The notes beneath the pieces were generated by a model. It ran no database searches, was not told where the DNA came from, and saw nothing but the letters and a program-made list of their open reading frames with translations. A stretch of DNA of 64,000 bases from Methylobacter tundripaludum SV96 (lineage in GTDB: Bacteria; Pseudomonadota; Gammaproteobacteria; Methylococcales; Methylomonadaceae). Positions 1 through 10,879 of this stretch are shown here, piece by piece. The first letter of the stretch is position 1. Every line of letters begins with the position of its first letter. Location of the stretch: positions 434,001-498,000 of the forward strand of contig NZ_JH109152.1 of the NCBI RefSeq assembly GCF_000190755.2. The letters are read 5' to 3'. The position numbers were made by a program, and so were the translations under genes.

Positions 1-938
1 TCCAAGATCAGGTCGATGCCTTTTTGTTCCACCAAACGACTGATCAGCCCGAATACGGGAATGTTTTTGTCAACGGGCAGGGATAATTGTTCCTGTAGCG
101 CTGCTTTATTAAGCAGTTTTTTGTGTATCGTAAAGCGATTAAAGGTTTGGCTGATGTTGGTGTCGGTTTCCGGATTCCAGTGGTCGGTGTCGATGCCGTT
201 GATGATGCCGCTCAGGAAGTCTTTTCGGTGACTTAGCAGGCCTTCCAGACCATAGCCGAACTCGGCGGTTTGAATTTCCTTGGCATAGGTCGGGCTTACG
301 GTGGTGATGCGGTCGGAATAGATCAGGCCGCCTTTAAGAAATGACAGCATGTCATGGAATTCTATACCGCTTGGATTCCAAAGTTGGCCGGGCAAGTTTA
401 AAGAAAGATAAGTTGAGCTTGGGAATATGCCCTGATAAGCCATGTTGTGTATGGTGAAAACGACAGCGGGGCGGCTGTATTCCAGCGACAGCAGTGCCGG
501 TACCAGCCCGCTTTGCCAGTCGTTGCAGTGGACGATGTCGGGTTTCCAATCCAGCCAGCTCCGGTTCATCGCAACTTCTACCGTGACCCGGCAAAACAGG
601 GCGAAACGTTCAGCGCTGTTCGCCCAGGGCTTGCCGTGTTCATCGACATAGGGGTTGCCGGGAAAATTAAAGAATTCCGGGCAATCAACCAGCCACACGA
701 TGACGCCGGTACCCGGCAGCCGGGTTTCCAGAATGTTCACAGCATAATTATTGACATAGACGGTGCTTAGGTAGCGAACTTCTTCGGTTGTTTTGATGGC
801 CTGATAATTGGGCATGATAATGCGCACATCTTCACCCAGCTCCGACAACGCCTTGGGCAAGCTGCCGGAAACATCAGCCAAGCCTCCGGTTTTAATCAGC
901 GGATGGGCTTCACTGGTGACAAAAAGTATTTTTTTCAT
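1..938 (-). CDS. glgA: Glycogen synthase GlgA, 3' end cut by window edge
   Basis: Reading the minus strand from the ATG at 938 gives an open frame that runs off the window start (about 312 codons). It begins MKKILFVTSEAHP and carries the ADP-glucose-binding K-T-G-G-L-A-D-V motif near residue 15, then the starch-synthase catalytic domain (a T-I-H-N-M-A-Y-Q-G segment and an I-N-G-I-D segment before the second Rossmann half). Glycogen synthase extends alpha-1,4-glucan using ADP-glucose in the cytoplasm. It lies downstream of glgB on the same strand, separated by a heptamer repeat array. The C-terminal third lies outside the window. The assignment is firm; only the ADP-glucose specificity is taken from the family and from the nearby glgC. 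Confidence 0.95.
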   Translation of the reverse strand, partial: MKKILFVTSEAHPLIKTGGLADVSGSLPKALSELGEDVRIIMPNYQAIKTTEEVRYLSTVYVNNYAVNILETRLPGTGVIVWLVDCPEFFNFPGNPYVDEHGKPWANSAERFALFCRVTVEVAMNRSWLDWKPDIVHCNDWQSGLVPALLSLEYSRPAVVFTIHNMAYQGIFPSSTYLSLNLPGQLWNPSGIEFHDMLSFLKGGLIYSDRITTVSPTYAKEIQTAEFGYGLEGLLSHRKDFLSGIINGIDTDHWNPETDTNISQTFNRFTIHKKLLNKAALQEQLSLPVDKNIPVFGLISRLVEQKGIDLIL

Positions 939-1017
939 GTGCCTGGGATGTGGTTTTTATTAAATGGTAACTGCTAACAGATGTTGGGGGTGTCACGGAA
1001 TACGGATGATATTTTCA

Positions 1018-1161
1018 AGGCTAAAGGCTAAAGGCTAAAGGCTAAAGGCTAAAGGCTAAAGGCTAAAGGCTAAAGGCTAAAGGCTAAAGGCTAAAGGCTA
1101 AAGGCTAAAGGCTAAAGGCTAAAGGCTAAAGGCAAGCTATTTTTGCCCTTTGCCTTTAGCC
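1018..1161. repeat. Heptamer tandem array (CTAAAGG x16) plus inverted copy
   Basis: Sixteen perfect copies of CTAAAGG fill 1021-1132, with a partial copy before them. After a short AT-rich gap, GCCTTTAGCC at 1152-1161 is the reverse complement of one repeat junction, so a transcript could fold the inverted copy onto any of the repeats. The array sits between the end of glgB and the start of glgA, both on the minus strand. A second array of the same design lies at 11941-12022. Confidence 0.97.
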
Positions 1162-1168
1162 TAAAATC

Positions 1169-3343
1169 CTATAATTTCAAAATCACGGCACCCAAGGGCG
1201 GTAAATTAAGGCTGATTGAGTGAGGTTGATTCATCCATGCGGTAGGTTCAGACAAGGCGGCGCCGTTGCCGACATTACTGCCGTCGTAGTAGCCGGAGTC
1301 GGAATTGAATATTTCCGTATAAGTGCCTGCCAAGGGTACGCCGATCCGGTATTGCTCACGGGTTACCGGGGTAAAATTGAGCACGACAATCAAGTCTTCA
1401 TGCTCGGTTTTGCGTCGATAACTGATGATGGATTGTTGCACATCATGGCAATCGATCCAGTCAAAACCCTGATGATCGAAATCATGCTGGTATAACGCCG
1501 GGTGTTTTTTATAAAGGTGATTCAGGTCTTTGACCAGCGCTTGCACGCCTTGGTGATGCGGATAGTCGAGTACATACCAATCCAAGGCTTTGTTGAAATT
1601 CCATTCGGTGCCTTGACCGAATTCGCAGCCCATAAACAGCAGCTTTTTGCCGGGATAGGTGTACATCAAGGTGTAAAGCAGTCGAAGGTTGGCGAAGCGC
1701 TGCCATTCATCCCCCGGCATTTTACTGACCAGCGAGCCTTTGCCATGGACCACTTCATCGTGGGAAAAGGGCAGGCAGAAGTTTTCGGTAAAGGCATAGA
1801 GCATACCGAAAGTAAGCTGGTCATGATGATACTTGCGGTGGATCGGCTCCTGGCTCATGTAAGCCAGCGTGTCGTGCATCCAGCCCATATTCCATTTCAT
1901 CGAAAAGCCCAAGCCGCCGGTCCAGGTCGGACGGGTCACTTGCGGCCAGGACGTGGATTCTTCAGCCATCATCACGGTGCCGGGATGCTGTTGATGGGTG
2001 ACAGAATTGAGTTCTCTCAGAAAGTCGATCGCTTCCAGATTCTCGTTGCCGCCGTACATATTGGGAATCCAGTCATTATCGTTGCGGGAATAATCCAGAT
2101 ACAGCATTGAGGCGACGGCATCGACACGCAAGCCGTCAAGATGGAATTCCTCCAGCCAAAAGATGGCGCTGGACAGCAAGAAGTTTTTAACTTCATTGCG
2201 GCCAAAGTTATAGATTAATGTGCCCCAGTCGCGGTGTTCGCCTTTGCGCGGATCTTCGTGCTCATAAAGCGCGCTGCCGTCGAAGCGGGCCAGCGCAAAG
2301 CTGTCTTTGGGGAAATGCGCGGGCACCCAGTCCAGAATTACGCCGATGCCGTTTTGATGGCAGGTGTCGATAAAATAGCGAAAATCGTCCGGTGTGCCGT
2401 GACGGCTGGTCGGGGCAAAATAACCGGTGGTTTGATAACCCCACGAGGCATCCAGCGGATGCTCGGTCACCGGCAATAATTCAACATGGGTGAAGCCCAT
2501 CTCTTTGACATAGTCGACCAGCTGCACGGCCAGTTCGCGATAATTGAGGAAGTTGCCCAGATGATCGCGTCGCCAGGAACCCAGGTGAACCTCATAGATA
2601 GACATGGGTTCATGCAGCCAATTGTGACGGACACGCTCACCCATCCATTGCTGATCCCGCCAAGCATAGTTGTTTTCATGGACGACAATGGACGAGGTAT
2701 TGGGGCGGAACTCAAACTGCTGGCCGTAAGGGTCGGTTTTTAACAGAACCTCGTTGGTGTTGCGGTTTAATATCTCGAATTTATAGTAACAGCCGGCTTG
2801 CAAATCCGGTATGAACAGTTCCCAGATGCCGCTGCCGCCCAAGCTGCGCATTGGGTTGCAACGTCCGTCCCAGTGATTAAAATCGCCCACCACGCTGACT
2901 CGTCCGGCATTGGGCGCCCAGATCGTAAACAAAACCCCGTCAATACCATCGGCCTTGTGCAGATGTCCGCCCAGTTTTTGATAAATATGCCAGTGTTTAC
3001 CTTCGCCGAATAAGTGCTGGTCGAACTCCGGCAGTTGAGTGCCGAAATCATACGGGTCATGGTTTTCGTGGCTGTAGCCGCTCTTGTCTACCCAGGACAA
3101 TTGATAATGTTCTGGCAATTGTTCATGTTCGGCGTTATATTCGAAAAAGTCTGTATCGGGTACCCGGTTTAAAGCCGCGCCGTTATGGCTAAAGCACACT
3201 GTTTCTGCATAAGGCAGATACACCTTAACTTGAATGTGATTGTTCTTGAGATGGCGACCTAAAATTGAAAAAGGATCATGATGTCTGGCTTCCATGATTT
3301 TTAGAGCATCGGAATCAAGTGCGTTTTTAGATTGCTTTTTCAC
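1169..3343 (-). CDS. glgB: 1,4-alpha-glucan branching enzyme GlgB
   Basis: This 724-residue protein matches the usual GlgB length (E. coli 728). It has an N-terminal region starting around D-P-F-S-I-L-G-R-H, a CBM48 module (V-W-A-P-N-A type, about residues 140-200), and a GH13 barrel with D-G-L-R-V-D-A-V (nucleophile Asp near residue 405) and M-A-E-E-S-T (acid/base Glu near 460). The [11 protein letters not shown] motif follows. It cuts alpha-1,4 chains and rejoins them as alpha-1,6 branches in glycogen. It is transcribed divergently from glgC and precedes glgA, so it is probably cotranscribed with glgA unless the repeat array between them attenuates. Confidence 0.97.
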   Translation of the reverse strand: MKKQSKNALDSDALKIMEARHHDPFSILGRHLKNNHIQVKVYLPYAETVCFSHNGAALNRVPDTDFFEYNAEHEQLPEHYQLSWVDKSGYSHENHDPYDFGTQLPEFDQHLFGEGKHWHIYQKLGGHLHKADGIDGVLFTIWAPNAGRVSVVGDFNHWDGRCNPMRSLGGSGIWELFIPDLQAGCYYKFEILNRNTNEVLLKTDPYGQQFEFRPNTSSIVVHENNYAWRDQQWMGERVRHNWLHEPMSIYEVHLGSWRRDHLGNFLNYRELAVQLVDYVKEMGFTHVELLPVTEHPLDASWGYQTTGYFAPTSRHGTPDDFRYFIDTCHQNGIGVILDWVPAHFPKDSFALARFDGSALYEHEDPRKGEHRDWGTLIYNFGRNEVKNFLLSSAIFWLEEFHLDGLRVDAVASMLYLDYSRNDNDWIPNMYGGNENLEAIDFLRELNSVTHQQHPGTVMMAEESTSWPQVTRPTWTGGLGFSMKWNMGWMHDTLAYMSQEPIHRKYHHDQLTFGMLYAFTENFCLPFSHDEVVHGKGSLVSKMPGDEWQRFANLRLLYTLMYTYPGKKLLFMGCEFGQGTEWNFNKALDWYVLDYPHHQGVQALVKDLNHLYKKHPALYQHDFDHQGFDWIDCHDVQQSIISYRRKTEHEDLIVVLNFTPVTREQYRIGVPLAGTYTEIFNSDSGYYDGSNVGNGAALSEPTAWMNQPHSISLNLPPLGAVILKL

Positions 3344-3434
3344 TATGAATAGCCTCGGCGTAGTGGAATAATAGTTAGGTGAATGTTACCAAACACATCA
3401 AGAGTTGTCAGTCTATTCCACATGGAGATGAAAA
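3344..3434. promoter_or_regulatory. Divergent glgB/glgC promoter region with inverted half-sites
   Basis: This 91-base gap must hold promoters for both glgB (leftward) and glgC (rightward). GTGGAATA (3363-3370) and TATTCCAC (3414-3421) are perfect inverted copies about 43 bases apart, flanking the AT-rich centre. They could be paired operator half-sites for shared control, but that is inference. GGAGATG just before 3435 serves as the glgC ribosome binding site. Confidence 0.45.
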
Positions 3435-4715
3435 ATGTCAGCGTCAAGTAATCAAAAGCATGATCATAATATTAGTCATTTAACCCGTAATACCATTGCG
3501 TTAATATTGGCCGGTGGTCGCGGTTCACGGTTAATGAATATGACCGATTGGCGCGCCAAGCCGGCTGTGCCCTTTGGAGGCAAGTTTCGGATCATCGATT
3601 TTCCGCTGTCGAATTGTATGAATTCCGGTATACGCAAGATAGGCGTTTTGACCCAATACAAGTCGGATTCACTGATCAGGCACATTCAGCAGGGCTGGGG
3701 GTTTTTACGCGGCGAATTTGGCGAATATGTCGACTTGATGCCGGCTCAGCAACGGCACGATGAGAACTCCTGGTATGAAGGGACCGCTGACGCCATTTTC
3801 CAGAATATCGACATTTTGCGCAGTCGCCATCCTGAACATATTTTAGTACTGGCCGGCGATCATATTTATAAAATGGACTACGGCGCGATGCTTGCCGATC
3901 ATGTTGAAAAAAATGCCGATTTAACGATAGGCTGTATAGAAGTCTCGCTACAGGATGCAACGGCTTTTGGTGTCATGGATGTTGACAGCAATCGGCGCGT
4001 CAAGGCTTTTGTAGAAAAGCCTGAGCATCCCCCGCTTATGCCGGGCAGAACCGACACGGCATTGGCCTCCATGGGGATTTATATTTTTAATGCCGCTTTT
4101 CTGTTTGAACAATTACTGAAAGATGCCGACACCAAAGGTTCAACCCGTGATTTCGGTAAAGACATTATTCCCGCCGTTATCGATAAATATATCGTCAATG
4201 CTTATCCTTTTCTGGATTTACAAAGCGGGGAACAAAGTTACTGGCGCGATGTAGGTACCATTGATGCGTACTGGTCTGCCAATATGGAATTGATTGGCGT
4301 AAAACCGGATTTGAATTTATATGATAAGACCTGGCCTATATGGACTTATCAGGCGCAAACGCCTCCGGCCAAATTTGTTTTTGATAGCGATAAAAGACGC
4401 GGTCTGGCAGTAGACTCCATGGTTTCAGGAGGCTGTGTGATTTCCGGAGCGAAAGTCAGGCATTCCCTGTTATTTTCGAATGTCCGCGTTAATTCGTACA
4501 CGACGTTGCAAGATACTATCGTTTTGCCGGAAGTTAATATCGGTCGTCATTGCCGCATTACCAAGGCGATTATAGAAAAAGGCTGTGAAATTCCGGAAGG
4601 CACGGTGATTGGTGAAAATAGAGCGGAAGACGAGAAGAGATTTCATGTGAGTCCTGGCGGAGTCGTTTTGGTTACGCCTGATATGCTGGGGCAAAAAAGA
4701 CACTATGTCAGATAA
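3435..4715 (+). CDS. glgC: Glucose-1-phosphate adenylyltransferase GlgC
   Basis: This 426-residue protein makes ADP-glucose from glucose 1-phosphate and ATP, the committed step of bacterial glycogen synthesis. The nucleotidyltransferase signature [11 protein letters not shown] is near residue 30, followed by K-P-A-V-P-F-G-G and the [12 protein letters not shown] motif. [13 protein letters not shown] and a C-terminal left-handed beta-helix region complete the family pattern. The length is close to E. coli GlgC (431). The end overlaps the next gene by 11 bases, which indicates translational coupling to the GH57 protein. Confidence 0.97.
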   Translation: MSASSNQKHDHNISHLTRNTIALILAGGRGSRLMNMTDWRAKPAVPFGGKFRIIDFPLSNCMNSGIRKIGVLTQYKSDSLIRHIQQGWGFLRGEFGEYVDLMPAQQRHDENSWYEGTADAIFQNIDILRSRHPEHILVLAGDHIYKMDYGAMLADHVEKNADLTIGCIEVSLQDATAFGVMDVDSNRRVKAFVEKPEHPPLMPGRTDTALASMGIYIFNAAFLFEQLLKDADTKGSTRDFGKDIIPAVIDKYIVNAYPFLDLQSGEQSYWRDVGTIDAYWSANMELIGVKPDLNLYDKTWPIWTYQAQTPPAKFVFDSDKRRGLAVDSMVSGGCVISGAKVRHSLLFSNVRVNSYTTLQDTIVLPEVNIGRHCRITKAIIEKGCEIPEGTVIGENRAEDEKRFHVSPGGVVLVTPDMLGQKRHYVR

Positions 4716-6399
4716 AAGGAAATTGAAATTAGTTTTGTGCTGGCATATGCATCAGCCGGAATACAGGGATTTGCAAACAGGAGAATTTAAGCTGCCATGG
4801 ACGTATCTACATGTTATTAAAGACTATGTAGACATGGTGGCGCATCTGGAAGCGGTGCCTAAGGCTAAGGCGGTCGTGAATTTTGCGCCTATACTACTGG
4901 AGCAAATTGAGGAATATGCCAGGCAAGTCAACGGCTATTTGCATGATCGCATTTCGATTACCGATCCTTTGTTGGCGGCACTGGTTGATCCCAGTATCCC
5001 GGCAGATCCTGAAGAACGGATGAGACTAGTTAAAGACTGTATGCGAGCGAACAGGGAAAGGCAAATAGACCGTTATCCGACGTTCAAGAGATTGATTGAG
5101 ATGGCCGATTGGCTTGAACATCACTACGATTCCTTAACCTATGTCAACTCTCAATTTATCAGTGATGTTCTGGCTTGGTATCATCTGATTTGGATGGGAG
5201 AAACAATAAAGTTAACGGATAGCCGAATAAAACGCCTGATAGAGAAAGGCTCCGGTTATACGTTACACGACAGGATCGAAATTATAGAGGTCATTGCCGA
5301 GCAATTGACCAGTGTTATTTGTCGATATAAGGCATTAGCCAGAAAAGGGCAGGTTGAGCTTTCAGTGACGCCTTACGCCCATCCAATCATGCCGCTTTTG
5401 CTGGATTTGAATTCTACCTGTGAGGCTATGCCTGATGCTCCTTTGCCGGAGTTGGATACCTATCCGGGCGGAGAAGAGCGCGTAAAGTGGCATCTTGACA
5501 AGGGGGTGCAGACTTTTAAGCGATTATTCGGCTTTAAACCTAAGGGATGCTGGCCTTCGGAAGGCGGTGTTAGCGGTCAGACACTAAAAATATTGGGTGA
5601 TTTCGGCTTTGACTGGACCGCAAGCGGCGGTTCTGTGCTGCATAATAGTTTGAATCTTCCTGAGAACGGCAAAAAGCCAGGAATTCATCATCCTTTTAAA
5701 CTTCAGGAAACCGATATAGCCTGTTTTTTTCGTGATGACGGCCTATCCGACCTTATCGGTTTTGAGTATTCAAAATGGCATGCCGATGATGCTGTCGGCG
5801 ATTTGATCCATCATCTCGAAAATATCGCTGTACATGAGTCCGGCGACAAGGTGGTTTCAATCATCATGGATGGTGAGAATGCCTGGGAATATTACCCCGC
5901 TAACGGGTATTACTTTCTCAGCGCCTTGTATCAACGACTGGCCAGCCATCCGCATATTGAACTAACGACTTTTTCGGAATGTTTGCAAAATAAGGTAGAT
6001 GTTAAACCACTGGTGAAAATGGTTGCGGGCAGCTGGGTCTACGGTACTTTTTCGACCTGGATAGGCGATGCGGACAAGAATCGCGGCTGGGACATGCTCG
6101 GCGATGCCAAATGGACATTTGACAAGGTGATTTCGGTCGGCAGATTAACGGATAAACAAATACAACAGGCTGAGCTTCAGCTGGCCGTCTGTGAAGGTTC
6201 CGACTGGTTTTGGTGGTTTGGTGATTATAATCCCGGTGAAGCGGTCAGTAACTTTGAAAAACAATTTCGGCTTAATTTGGCTAATCTGTATAGACTGCTG
6301 GGCGAAGAGCCGCCCGCTTATTTGGCGATGTCATTTACGCAGGGATCCGGTGCTCCGGCTATGGGTGGCGCAATGCGCCCAGGCGTCGAACTTACATAA
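4705..6399 (+). CDS. Glycoside hydrolase family 57 protein (alpha-amylase/glucanotransferase type)
   Basis: This 564-residue protein belongs to GH57. It has the first conserved motif H-M-H-Q-P-E near residue 14, a G-C-W-P-S-E segment in the middle, an [10 protein letters not shown] segment, and [10 protein letters not shown], which carries the presumed catalytic Asp of motif 4. GH57 enzymes act on alpha-1,4 or alpha-1,6 glucans (amylase, glucanotransferase, branching enzyme). Its start lies inside the end of glgC and malQ follows, so it probably trims or transfers glycogen chains. The exact specificity cannot be read from the sequence. No signal peptide is seen, so it is cytoplasmic. Confidence 0.88.
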   Translation: MSDKRKLKLVLCWHMHQPEYRDLQTGEFKLPWTYLHVIKDYVDMVAHLEAVPKAKAVVNFAPILLEQIEEYARQVNGYLHDRISITDPLLAALVDPSIPADPEERMRLVKDCMRANRERQIDRYPTFKRLIEMADWLEHHYDSLTYVNSQFISDVLAWYHLIWMGETIKLTDSRIKRLIEKGSGYTLHDRIEIIEVIAEQLTSVICRYKALARKGQVELSVTPYAHPIMPLLLDLNSTCEAMPDAPLPELDTYPGGEERVKWHLDKGVQTFKRLFGFKPKGCWPSEGGVSGQTLKILGDFGFDWTASGGSVLHNSLNLPENGKKPGIHHPFKLQETDIACFFRDDGLSDLIGFEYSKWHADDAVGDLIHHLENIAVHESGDKVVSIIMDGENAWEYYPANGYYFLSALYQRLASHPHIELTTFSECLQNKVDVKPLVKMVAGSWVYGTFSTWIGDADKNRGWDMLGDAKWTFDKVISVGRLTDKQIQQAELQLAVCEGSDWFWWFGDYNPGEAVSNFEKQFRLNLANLYRLLGEEPPAYLAMSFTQGSGAPAMGGAMRPGVELT

Positions 6400-6476
6400 T
6401 TGATGATTATTAGTATTTAGTCCTCCGCATTTAATAAAAACTAACAACTGAAAACATAAACGAGAGATCACTAAGT

Positions 6477-7946
6477 GTGAATGACATCTTAAATAAACGT
6501 CGCGCCGGAATTCTGTTGCATATTACATCGCTACCGGGTGCGGGTAGACAAGGCAATTTAGGGCAGGAAGCTTATCATTTCGTGAAATTCCTGCATGATT
6601 CCGGGGTTAGCGTATGGCAGGTTTTGCCTTTAGGCATGACCCATGCGGATGGTTCCCCTTATCAGTGCCTGTCTGCTCATGCCGGTAATCCTGAATTAAT
6701 TAACATTGATGGGTTGGTGAAGAAGGGTTGGCTGCAGCGCTCTGAAAAATGTGAAGAATGTGCCGGTGACTGCGCCGTTAGGTGTCTGGTGGCAAAGGCC
6801 TATGATGGTTTTTTGGCGCGCGCCGAACCACAGGATGAGGATAGTTTTGCGCACTTTTGCCAGGAAAAAGCATTTTGGCTTGATGATTTTGCTTTATTTA
6901 TGGCTCTTAGAGTTGAGTTTAATCAACAATGTTGGAATCAATGGCCCGAGCATTTTAAGGAAAGGGATGCAAAAGCAATAAAAGAGGCGCGGCGCCGGTT
7001 AAAATCACAAATTGCATGTATTAAATTTGAGCAATATGTGTTTTTTCAGCAATGGCTGGAATTGAAAGCTTATGCCAACCGGTATGGCGTGTTTTTGTTT
7101 GGCGATATTCCTATTTTCGTATCTTACGACAGCTCTGATGTCTGGGCTCATCGCGATGTTTTTAAGCTCGATGAATCAGGTGAAATGCCGGTCGTGACGG
7201 GGGTGCCGCCCGATTATTTTTCTGAAACAGGGCAGCGCTGGGGCAATCCGCACTATAACTGGAATTACTTGAAGAAAACCGGATTTCATTGGTGGGTTGA
7301 AAGGATGAAAACCCAGCTTGAGATGTTCGATATTATCCGGATCGATCATTTCCGGGGACTTGAAGCGGCTTGGGAAATACCGGCAAATGAAGATACTGCA
7401 ATTAATGGATTATGGGTTAAGGCGCCAGGCAAGGCATTATTGAATGCAATAAACGCAGAACATGGGTTGATTTCGCTGGTTGCTGAAGATCTGGGCATTA
7501 TTACGCCTGAAGTCGAAGCGTTAAGGGATGAGTTTGATTTGCCCGGTATGAAGATTTTGCAGTTTGCATTTGGCGGCGGCCCTAATAATCCTTATTTACC
7601 TGACAATTATGAAAAAAACTGCGTTGTTTATACCGGTACTCATGACAATGACACGACTTTGGGTTGGTTGCAGGGCATTAGCAATGATGAGAGAAACTAC
7701 ATTTACAATTATCTCGGCAATCCGGCAATGCCATTGCATTGTGCGCTAATCCATGCCGCATTGGCATCGGTTGCAAATCTTGCGGTAATTCCGATGCAGG
7801 ATATTTTGGAGCTGGGTTCTGAGCATCGAATGAATACTCCCGGTACGACGGTGGGTAACTGGAAGTGGCGCTTTCAGTGGAATCAATTGTCACATGAGCG
7901 GTCGGTCAGATTTGCGTATCTGGTTGGATTGTTTAATCGTAAATAA
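6477..7946 (+). CDS. malQ: 4-alpha-glucanotransferase MalQ (amylomaltase)
   Basis: This 489-residue GH77 enzyme transfers maltooligosaccharide chains. It starts A-G-I-L-L-H-I-T-S-L-P-G, typical of the family, and has F-G-D-I-P-I-F-V, a nucleophile region I-I-R-I-D-H-F-R-G, A-E-D-L-G-I-I-T and Y-T-G-T-H-D-N-D-T. GTG at 6477 is the start: a GAGAG sequence lies just upstream and no in-frame ATG precedes the conserved region. A cysteine cluster around residues 92-104 is unusual and may bind a metal or be structural. The gene is the last of the glgC-GH57-malQ run; convergent xoxJ follows. Confidence 0.95.
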   Translation: MNDILNKRRAGILLHITSLPGAGRQGNLGQEAYHFVKFLHDSGVSVWQVLPLGMTHADGSPYQCLSAHAGNPELINIDGLVKKGWLQRSEKCEECAGDCAVRCLVAKAYDGFLARAEPQDEDSFAHFCQEKAFWLDDFALFMALRVEFNQQCWNQWPEHFKERDAKAIKEARRRLKSQIACIKFEQYVFFQQWLELKAYANRYGVFLFGDIPIFVSYDSSDVWAHRDVFKLDESGEMPVVTGVPPDYFSETGQRWGNPHYNWNYLKKTGFHWWVERMKTQLEMFDIIRIDHFRGLEAAWEIPANEDTAINGLWVKAPGKALLNAINAEHGLISLVAEDLGIITPEVEALRDEFDLPGMKILQFAFGGGPNNPYLPDNYEKNCVVYTGTHDNDTTLGWLQGISNDERNYIYNYLGNPAMPLHCALIHAALASVANLAVIPMQDILELGSEHRMNTPGTTVGNWKWRFQWNQLSHERSVRFAYLVGLFNRK

Positions 7947-7954
7947 TGCCTTGT

Positions 7955-7976
7955 AGGGCGACCGGGCGGTCGCCCT
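7955..7976. terminator. GC-rich stem between convergent malQ and xoxJ
   Basis: AGGGCGACCG and CGGTCGCCCT form a perfect 10-base stem with a 2-base spacer. It lies just after malQ and before the 3' end of xoxJ. There is no long T run, so it may be a palindromic repeat that also blocks readthrough. Confidence 0.6.
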
Positions 7977-7994
7977 GGATGAGAGCCGTTAAGA

Positions 7995-8864
7995 TTAATC
8001 GTTGTCTTCGCGAATAGCTTGTTTAGGCAGTGGCAGCAAAGGGATATGGTAACCGGCTATGATGGAGCGAATCGCGTCTGCTTTGGCCGCTATCAGCTTG
8101 TTAAGGGTTTCTTTCCTTGCTTTGTCGCCATTACGAACGCCCATCGCCATAGCAAAATCAAATTTCATGTCAGGAGTCGATTTCATCGGAATCATTGAGT
8201 AACTGTTTTTTGGGCTTTGCGCGGCGACATATCCCGCCATAGGCCCCCACAGAATAACCATATCAATTTTCTTCGCTTTAAGATCTTTTTCTATCTGCAT
8301 CGCCACATTATTTTCACCGTCGCCTGACATCGATTGATAGGGGATGCCCACGTCGAGTAGTCCGTTTTTTTGCATCCAGGTTGTGCCTGGGCCGCGGTCA
8401 AACATCGCAATTTTTAATGATTCTTGTCTTTGCAAAGGTAGGTCGACTAATTGGGCCGCATCGGTAATATCGTCCCAGCCGCGTCCTTTGGCGATCAAAA
8501 GTACATAAGTCGATTGGTAGTAGGGTGCGGTTGTTAAGGTGAGGTCGTAACCTGCCGGAACGCCCATAATCACGTCGCATTTATATTCGTTGCTTTCCAC
8601 ATCGCTGTCTTTTAACGGTGCATTTAAGCTGTTGCGGATAAAACCGATTCGTTGGGGAAGCCAGTAATACTCAATGGTCTGTCCCAGTTCTTTGGCAAAC
8701 AGTTCGGCGATTTTGTTTTCAAAGCCGTCTTTGTTTTTTGTGGAATAAGGTGGGTTCAGCGGGTCTGCACAGACCTTGAATTTTTCTTCTGCCGAGGCAG
8801 CAAAGCTGCATGCAGCCAGAAACAGGATGGCGAAGCATGTCGTGTATTGAGGTAAGGGCCTCAT
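7995..8864 (-). CDS. xoxJ: XoxJ/MxaJ-like periplasmic solute-binding protein
   Basis: This 289-residue protein has a signal peptide (cleavage near A-S-A-E-E) and the fold of extracellular solute-binding proteins family 3: F-K-V-C-A-D-P-L-N-P-P-Y-S near the mature N-terminus and a G-F-E-N-K-I-A-E-L-F segment. The combination of C-A-D-P, C-D-V-I-M-G-V-P and G-P-M-A-G-Y is typical of MxaJ/XoxJ, periplasmic proteins thought to help mature methanol dehydrogenase. It lies directly downstream of xoxF, which supports XoxJ rather than MxaJ. A strong terminator separates the two genes, so xoxJ is expressed by readthrough or from its own promoter. No xoxG cytochrome gene is adjacent. Confidence 0.88.
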   Translation of the reverse strand: MRPLPQYTTCFAILFLAACSFAASAEEKFKVCADPLNPPYSTKNKDGFENKIAELFAKELGQTIEYYWLPQRIGFIRNSLNAPLKDSDVESNEYKCDVIMGVPAGYDLTLTTAPYYQSTYVLLIAKGRGWDDITDAAQLVDLPLQRQESLKIAMFDRGPGTTWMQKNGLLDVGIPYQSMSGDGENNVAMQIEKDLKAKKIDMVILWGPMAGYVAAQSPKNSYSMIPMKSTPDMKFDFAMAMGVRNGDKARKETLNKLIAAKADAIRSIIAGYHIPLLPLPKQAIREDND

Positions 8865-8962
8865 TAAAATCTCCTTGGGTATATCAAACGATAAGGACTA
8901 CTGCAGGGATGCAGGAGGTAGAGCGATTGCCGGACAATAGTTTACTGCATAAAGGGCAAAAA

Positions 8963-8996
8963 AAAAGCCCTGGTTGATAAATCAACCAGGGCTTTT
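8963..8996 (-). terminator. Strong intrinsic terminator after xoxF
   Basis: A perfect 16-base stem (core AGCCCTGGTTGAT with its complement) has a 2-base spacer. On the minus strand the stem is followed by a T run (the A run at 8958-8966 on plus). It lies 27 bases past the xoxF stop and before xoxJ. Confidence 0.92.
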
Positions 8997-9022
8997 AATA
9001 CAATCTAAAAAATCAGATCGAT

Positions 9023-10879
9023 TTAGTTACTGGGTAATGCGAATACAGTTAATGTACCGCCCAGTTTAGTGTAAGAGCTTAGGCTTCTGTACGCGCCAAC
9101 CGCTCCCAAACCTTCTGAGTTTGAACCTTCTTCACCGCTGTCAAGACCGGCAGCGATACCGATACCAGCCCAACCGCCGATACCGGAAAGAACGCCAACA
9201 TATTGCTTGCCGTTATATTCCCAAGTATTAACGTTGCCGATGATGCCGGAAGGTGTTTTGAATTTGTACAGTTCTTTACCTGTTTTAGCATCAACCGCTT
9301 TCAGATAGCCTTCCAGAGTACCGTAGAATACTACGCCGCCCGCAGTTGCAACAGAACCGGACCAAACAGAGAATTGTTCTTTGTTAGACCAGGCGATTTT
9401 GCCTGTTTTTGCGTCGTAAGCTGTGAACTGACCCAGGTTAGTTGAATTGTCCGGTTTACCAGTCAATACATCAGCGCCGGCAGGCATCATAGTTAATGTA
9501 GCACCAACGTAAGGTTGGCCCGCTGTGTATGAAACTTCGAATGGTTCGTAGTCCATGCACAAGTGGTTACCGGAGATGTAGAACAAGCCGGTTTGTGGAG
9601 AGTAAGAAACCGGTTGTTGGTTTTTACTTCCTAACGCCGCAGGGCAAACGCCTTTTGTGTTAACGTCTTCGCCGTTTTGCTGAGTACTGTACTTAGCTAC
9701 AACTTGTGGACGACCGGTGTTCATGTCGACATGAGTTGCCCAGTTAACTGATTTGTCGAATTTTTCAGCAACAAGCAGTTCACCGGTTTCACGATCTAAA
9801 GTGTAGCCAAAACCGTTACGGTCGAAATGCACGATAGTTTTGTGCATTTTGCCTTTAACGTCTTGGTCAACCAGGACAGTTTCGTTGATACCGTCAAAAT
9901 CCCACTCGTCGTGCGGAGTCATTTGGTAAACCCATTTAACAGCACCGGTGTCAGCGTCACGTGCCCACAATGACATAGACCACTTGTTGTCGCCTGGACG
10001 TTGTACAGGGTTCCAAGTAGATGGGTTGCCGGATCCGTAATAGATCAGGTTCAATTTAGGGTCGTAACTGGTCCAGCCCCAAGTAGTACCGCCGCCGATT
10101 TTCCATTGGTCGCCTTCCCAAGTGCTTAAGCTTGAGTTTTCGCCAACTGGAGTGACTTTGCCGTCTTTCCAGGTAGTTGTTTTCTTGGCGTCAATCAGGG
10201 TGTCTTTATCAGGACCCATGCTGTAGCCTTTCCAAGCCAACTCGCCAGTATTGATGTCATAAGCCGCTAAGAAACCGCGAACACCAAATTCACCACCGGA
10301 AATACCAGTTAAAACTTTATCTTTAACAACTAATGGAGCGGCTGTGTTGGTCATGCCCAATTTAGGGTCGCCGTTTTGTACGCTCCATACGCGTTTACCG
10401 GTTTTAGCATCTAACGCAGTTAAAACGGTATCGGATTGTTGCAAGAAGATTTTGCCGTCACCATAAGCCAAACCACGGTTGACAGTATCGCAACACATAA
10501 CAGGAATAGTCACATCAGCATCTTGTGTTGGCGTGAATTCCCAGATTACAGATTGAGTTTTTTGGTCAATTGCGTAAACAGTGTTAGGAAATGGTGTGTG
10601 AATGTAAAGAACATCATTAACAACCAACGGACCGCCTTCGTGTCCACGCAAGACGCCTGTAGAAAAAGACCAGGCTGGTTGCAGATTCTTTACGTTAGTG
10701 GCGTTGATTTCACTTAGTTTACTGTAACGAGTACCTGCGTAATCACCACCCCAAGTCGCCCAGTTGGCTGGGTTTTGGGTGAGTTTCTCAACATCGCTGT
10801 TAGCAGTTGAAACTGCTGGTGCAGCTAATAAAGCAGCCACACTGGAAGCAAGCAGCCAACTTTTCAAAGGCTTCTTCAT
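9023..10879 (-). CDS. xoxF: Lanthanide-dependent methanol dehydrogenase XoxF
   Basis: This 618-residue PQQ beta-propeller enzyme oxidises methanol in the periplasm and passes electrons to a c-type cytochrome. A signal peptide ends near A-V-S-T-A (residue 26). The vicinal cysteine pair is C129-C130. Metal/PQQ ligands are E197 (S-G-G-E-F-G), N285 (G-S-G-N-P-S-T-W-N) and D327. D329 in D-E-W-D-F-D-G is the extra aspartate that marks XoxF; MxaF has alanine there. Propeller repeats of the D-A-K-T-G-K type recur. An AGGAG ribosome binding site lies about 8 bases before the ATG. The rest of the mxa cluster is absent, so this is the standalone xoxF locus. Confidence 0.97.
   Translation of the reverse strand: MKKPLKSWLLASSVAALLAAPAVSTANSDVEKLTQNPANWATWGGDYAGTRYSKLSEINATNVKNLQPAWSFSTGVLRGHEGGPLVVNDVLYIHTPFPNTVYAIDQKTQSVIWEFTPTQDADVTIPVMCCDTVNRGLAYGDGKIFLQQSDTVLTALDAKTGKRVWSVQNGDPKLGMTNTAAPLVVKDKVLTGISGGEFGVRGFLAAYDINTGELAWKGYSMGPDKDTLIDAKKTTTWKDGKVTPVGENSSLSTWEGDQWKIGGGTTWGWTSYDPKLNLIYYGSGNPSTWNPVQRPGDNKWSMSLWARDADTGAVKWVYQMTPHDEWDFDGINETVLVDQDVKGKMHKTIVHFDRNGFGYTLDRETGELLVAEKFDKSVNWATHVDMNTGRPQVVAKYSTQQNGEDVNTKGVCPAALGSKNQQPVSYSPQTGLFYISGNHLCMDYEPFEVSYTAGQPYVGATLTMMPAGADVLTGKPDNSTNLGQFTAYDAKTGKIAWSNKEQFSVWSGSVATAGGVVFYGTLEGYLKAVDAKTGKELYKFKTPSGIIGNVNTWEYNGKQYVGVLSGIGGWAGIGIAAGLDSGEEGSNSEGLGAVGAYRSLSSYTKLGGTLTVFALPSN

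Noticed and set aside
1018-1133. Telomere-like or CRISPR-like nature of the CTAAAGG array
   Set aside because: It is an internal 7-base microsatellite in a circular-type gene context, with no spacers and no end of a replicon.
9023-10879. MxaF (calcium methanol dehydrogenase) assignment
   Set aside because: The motif is D-E-W-D-F-D-G with the extra Asp; MxaF has Ala at that place, and no mxaG/mxaI genes are present.
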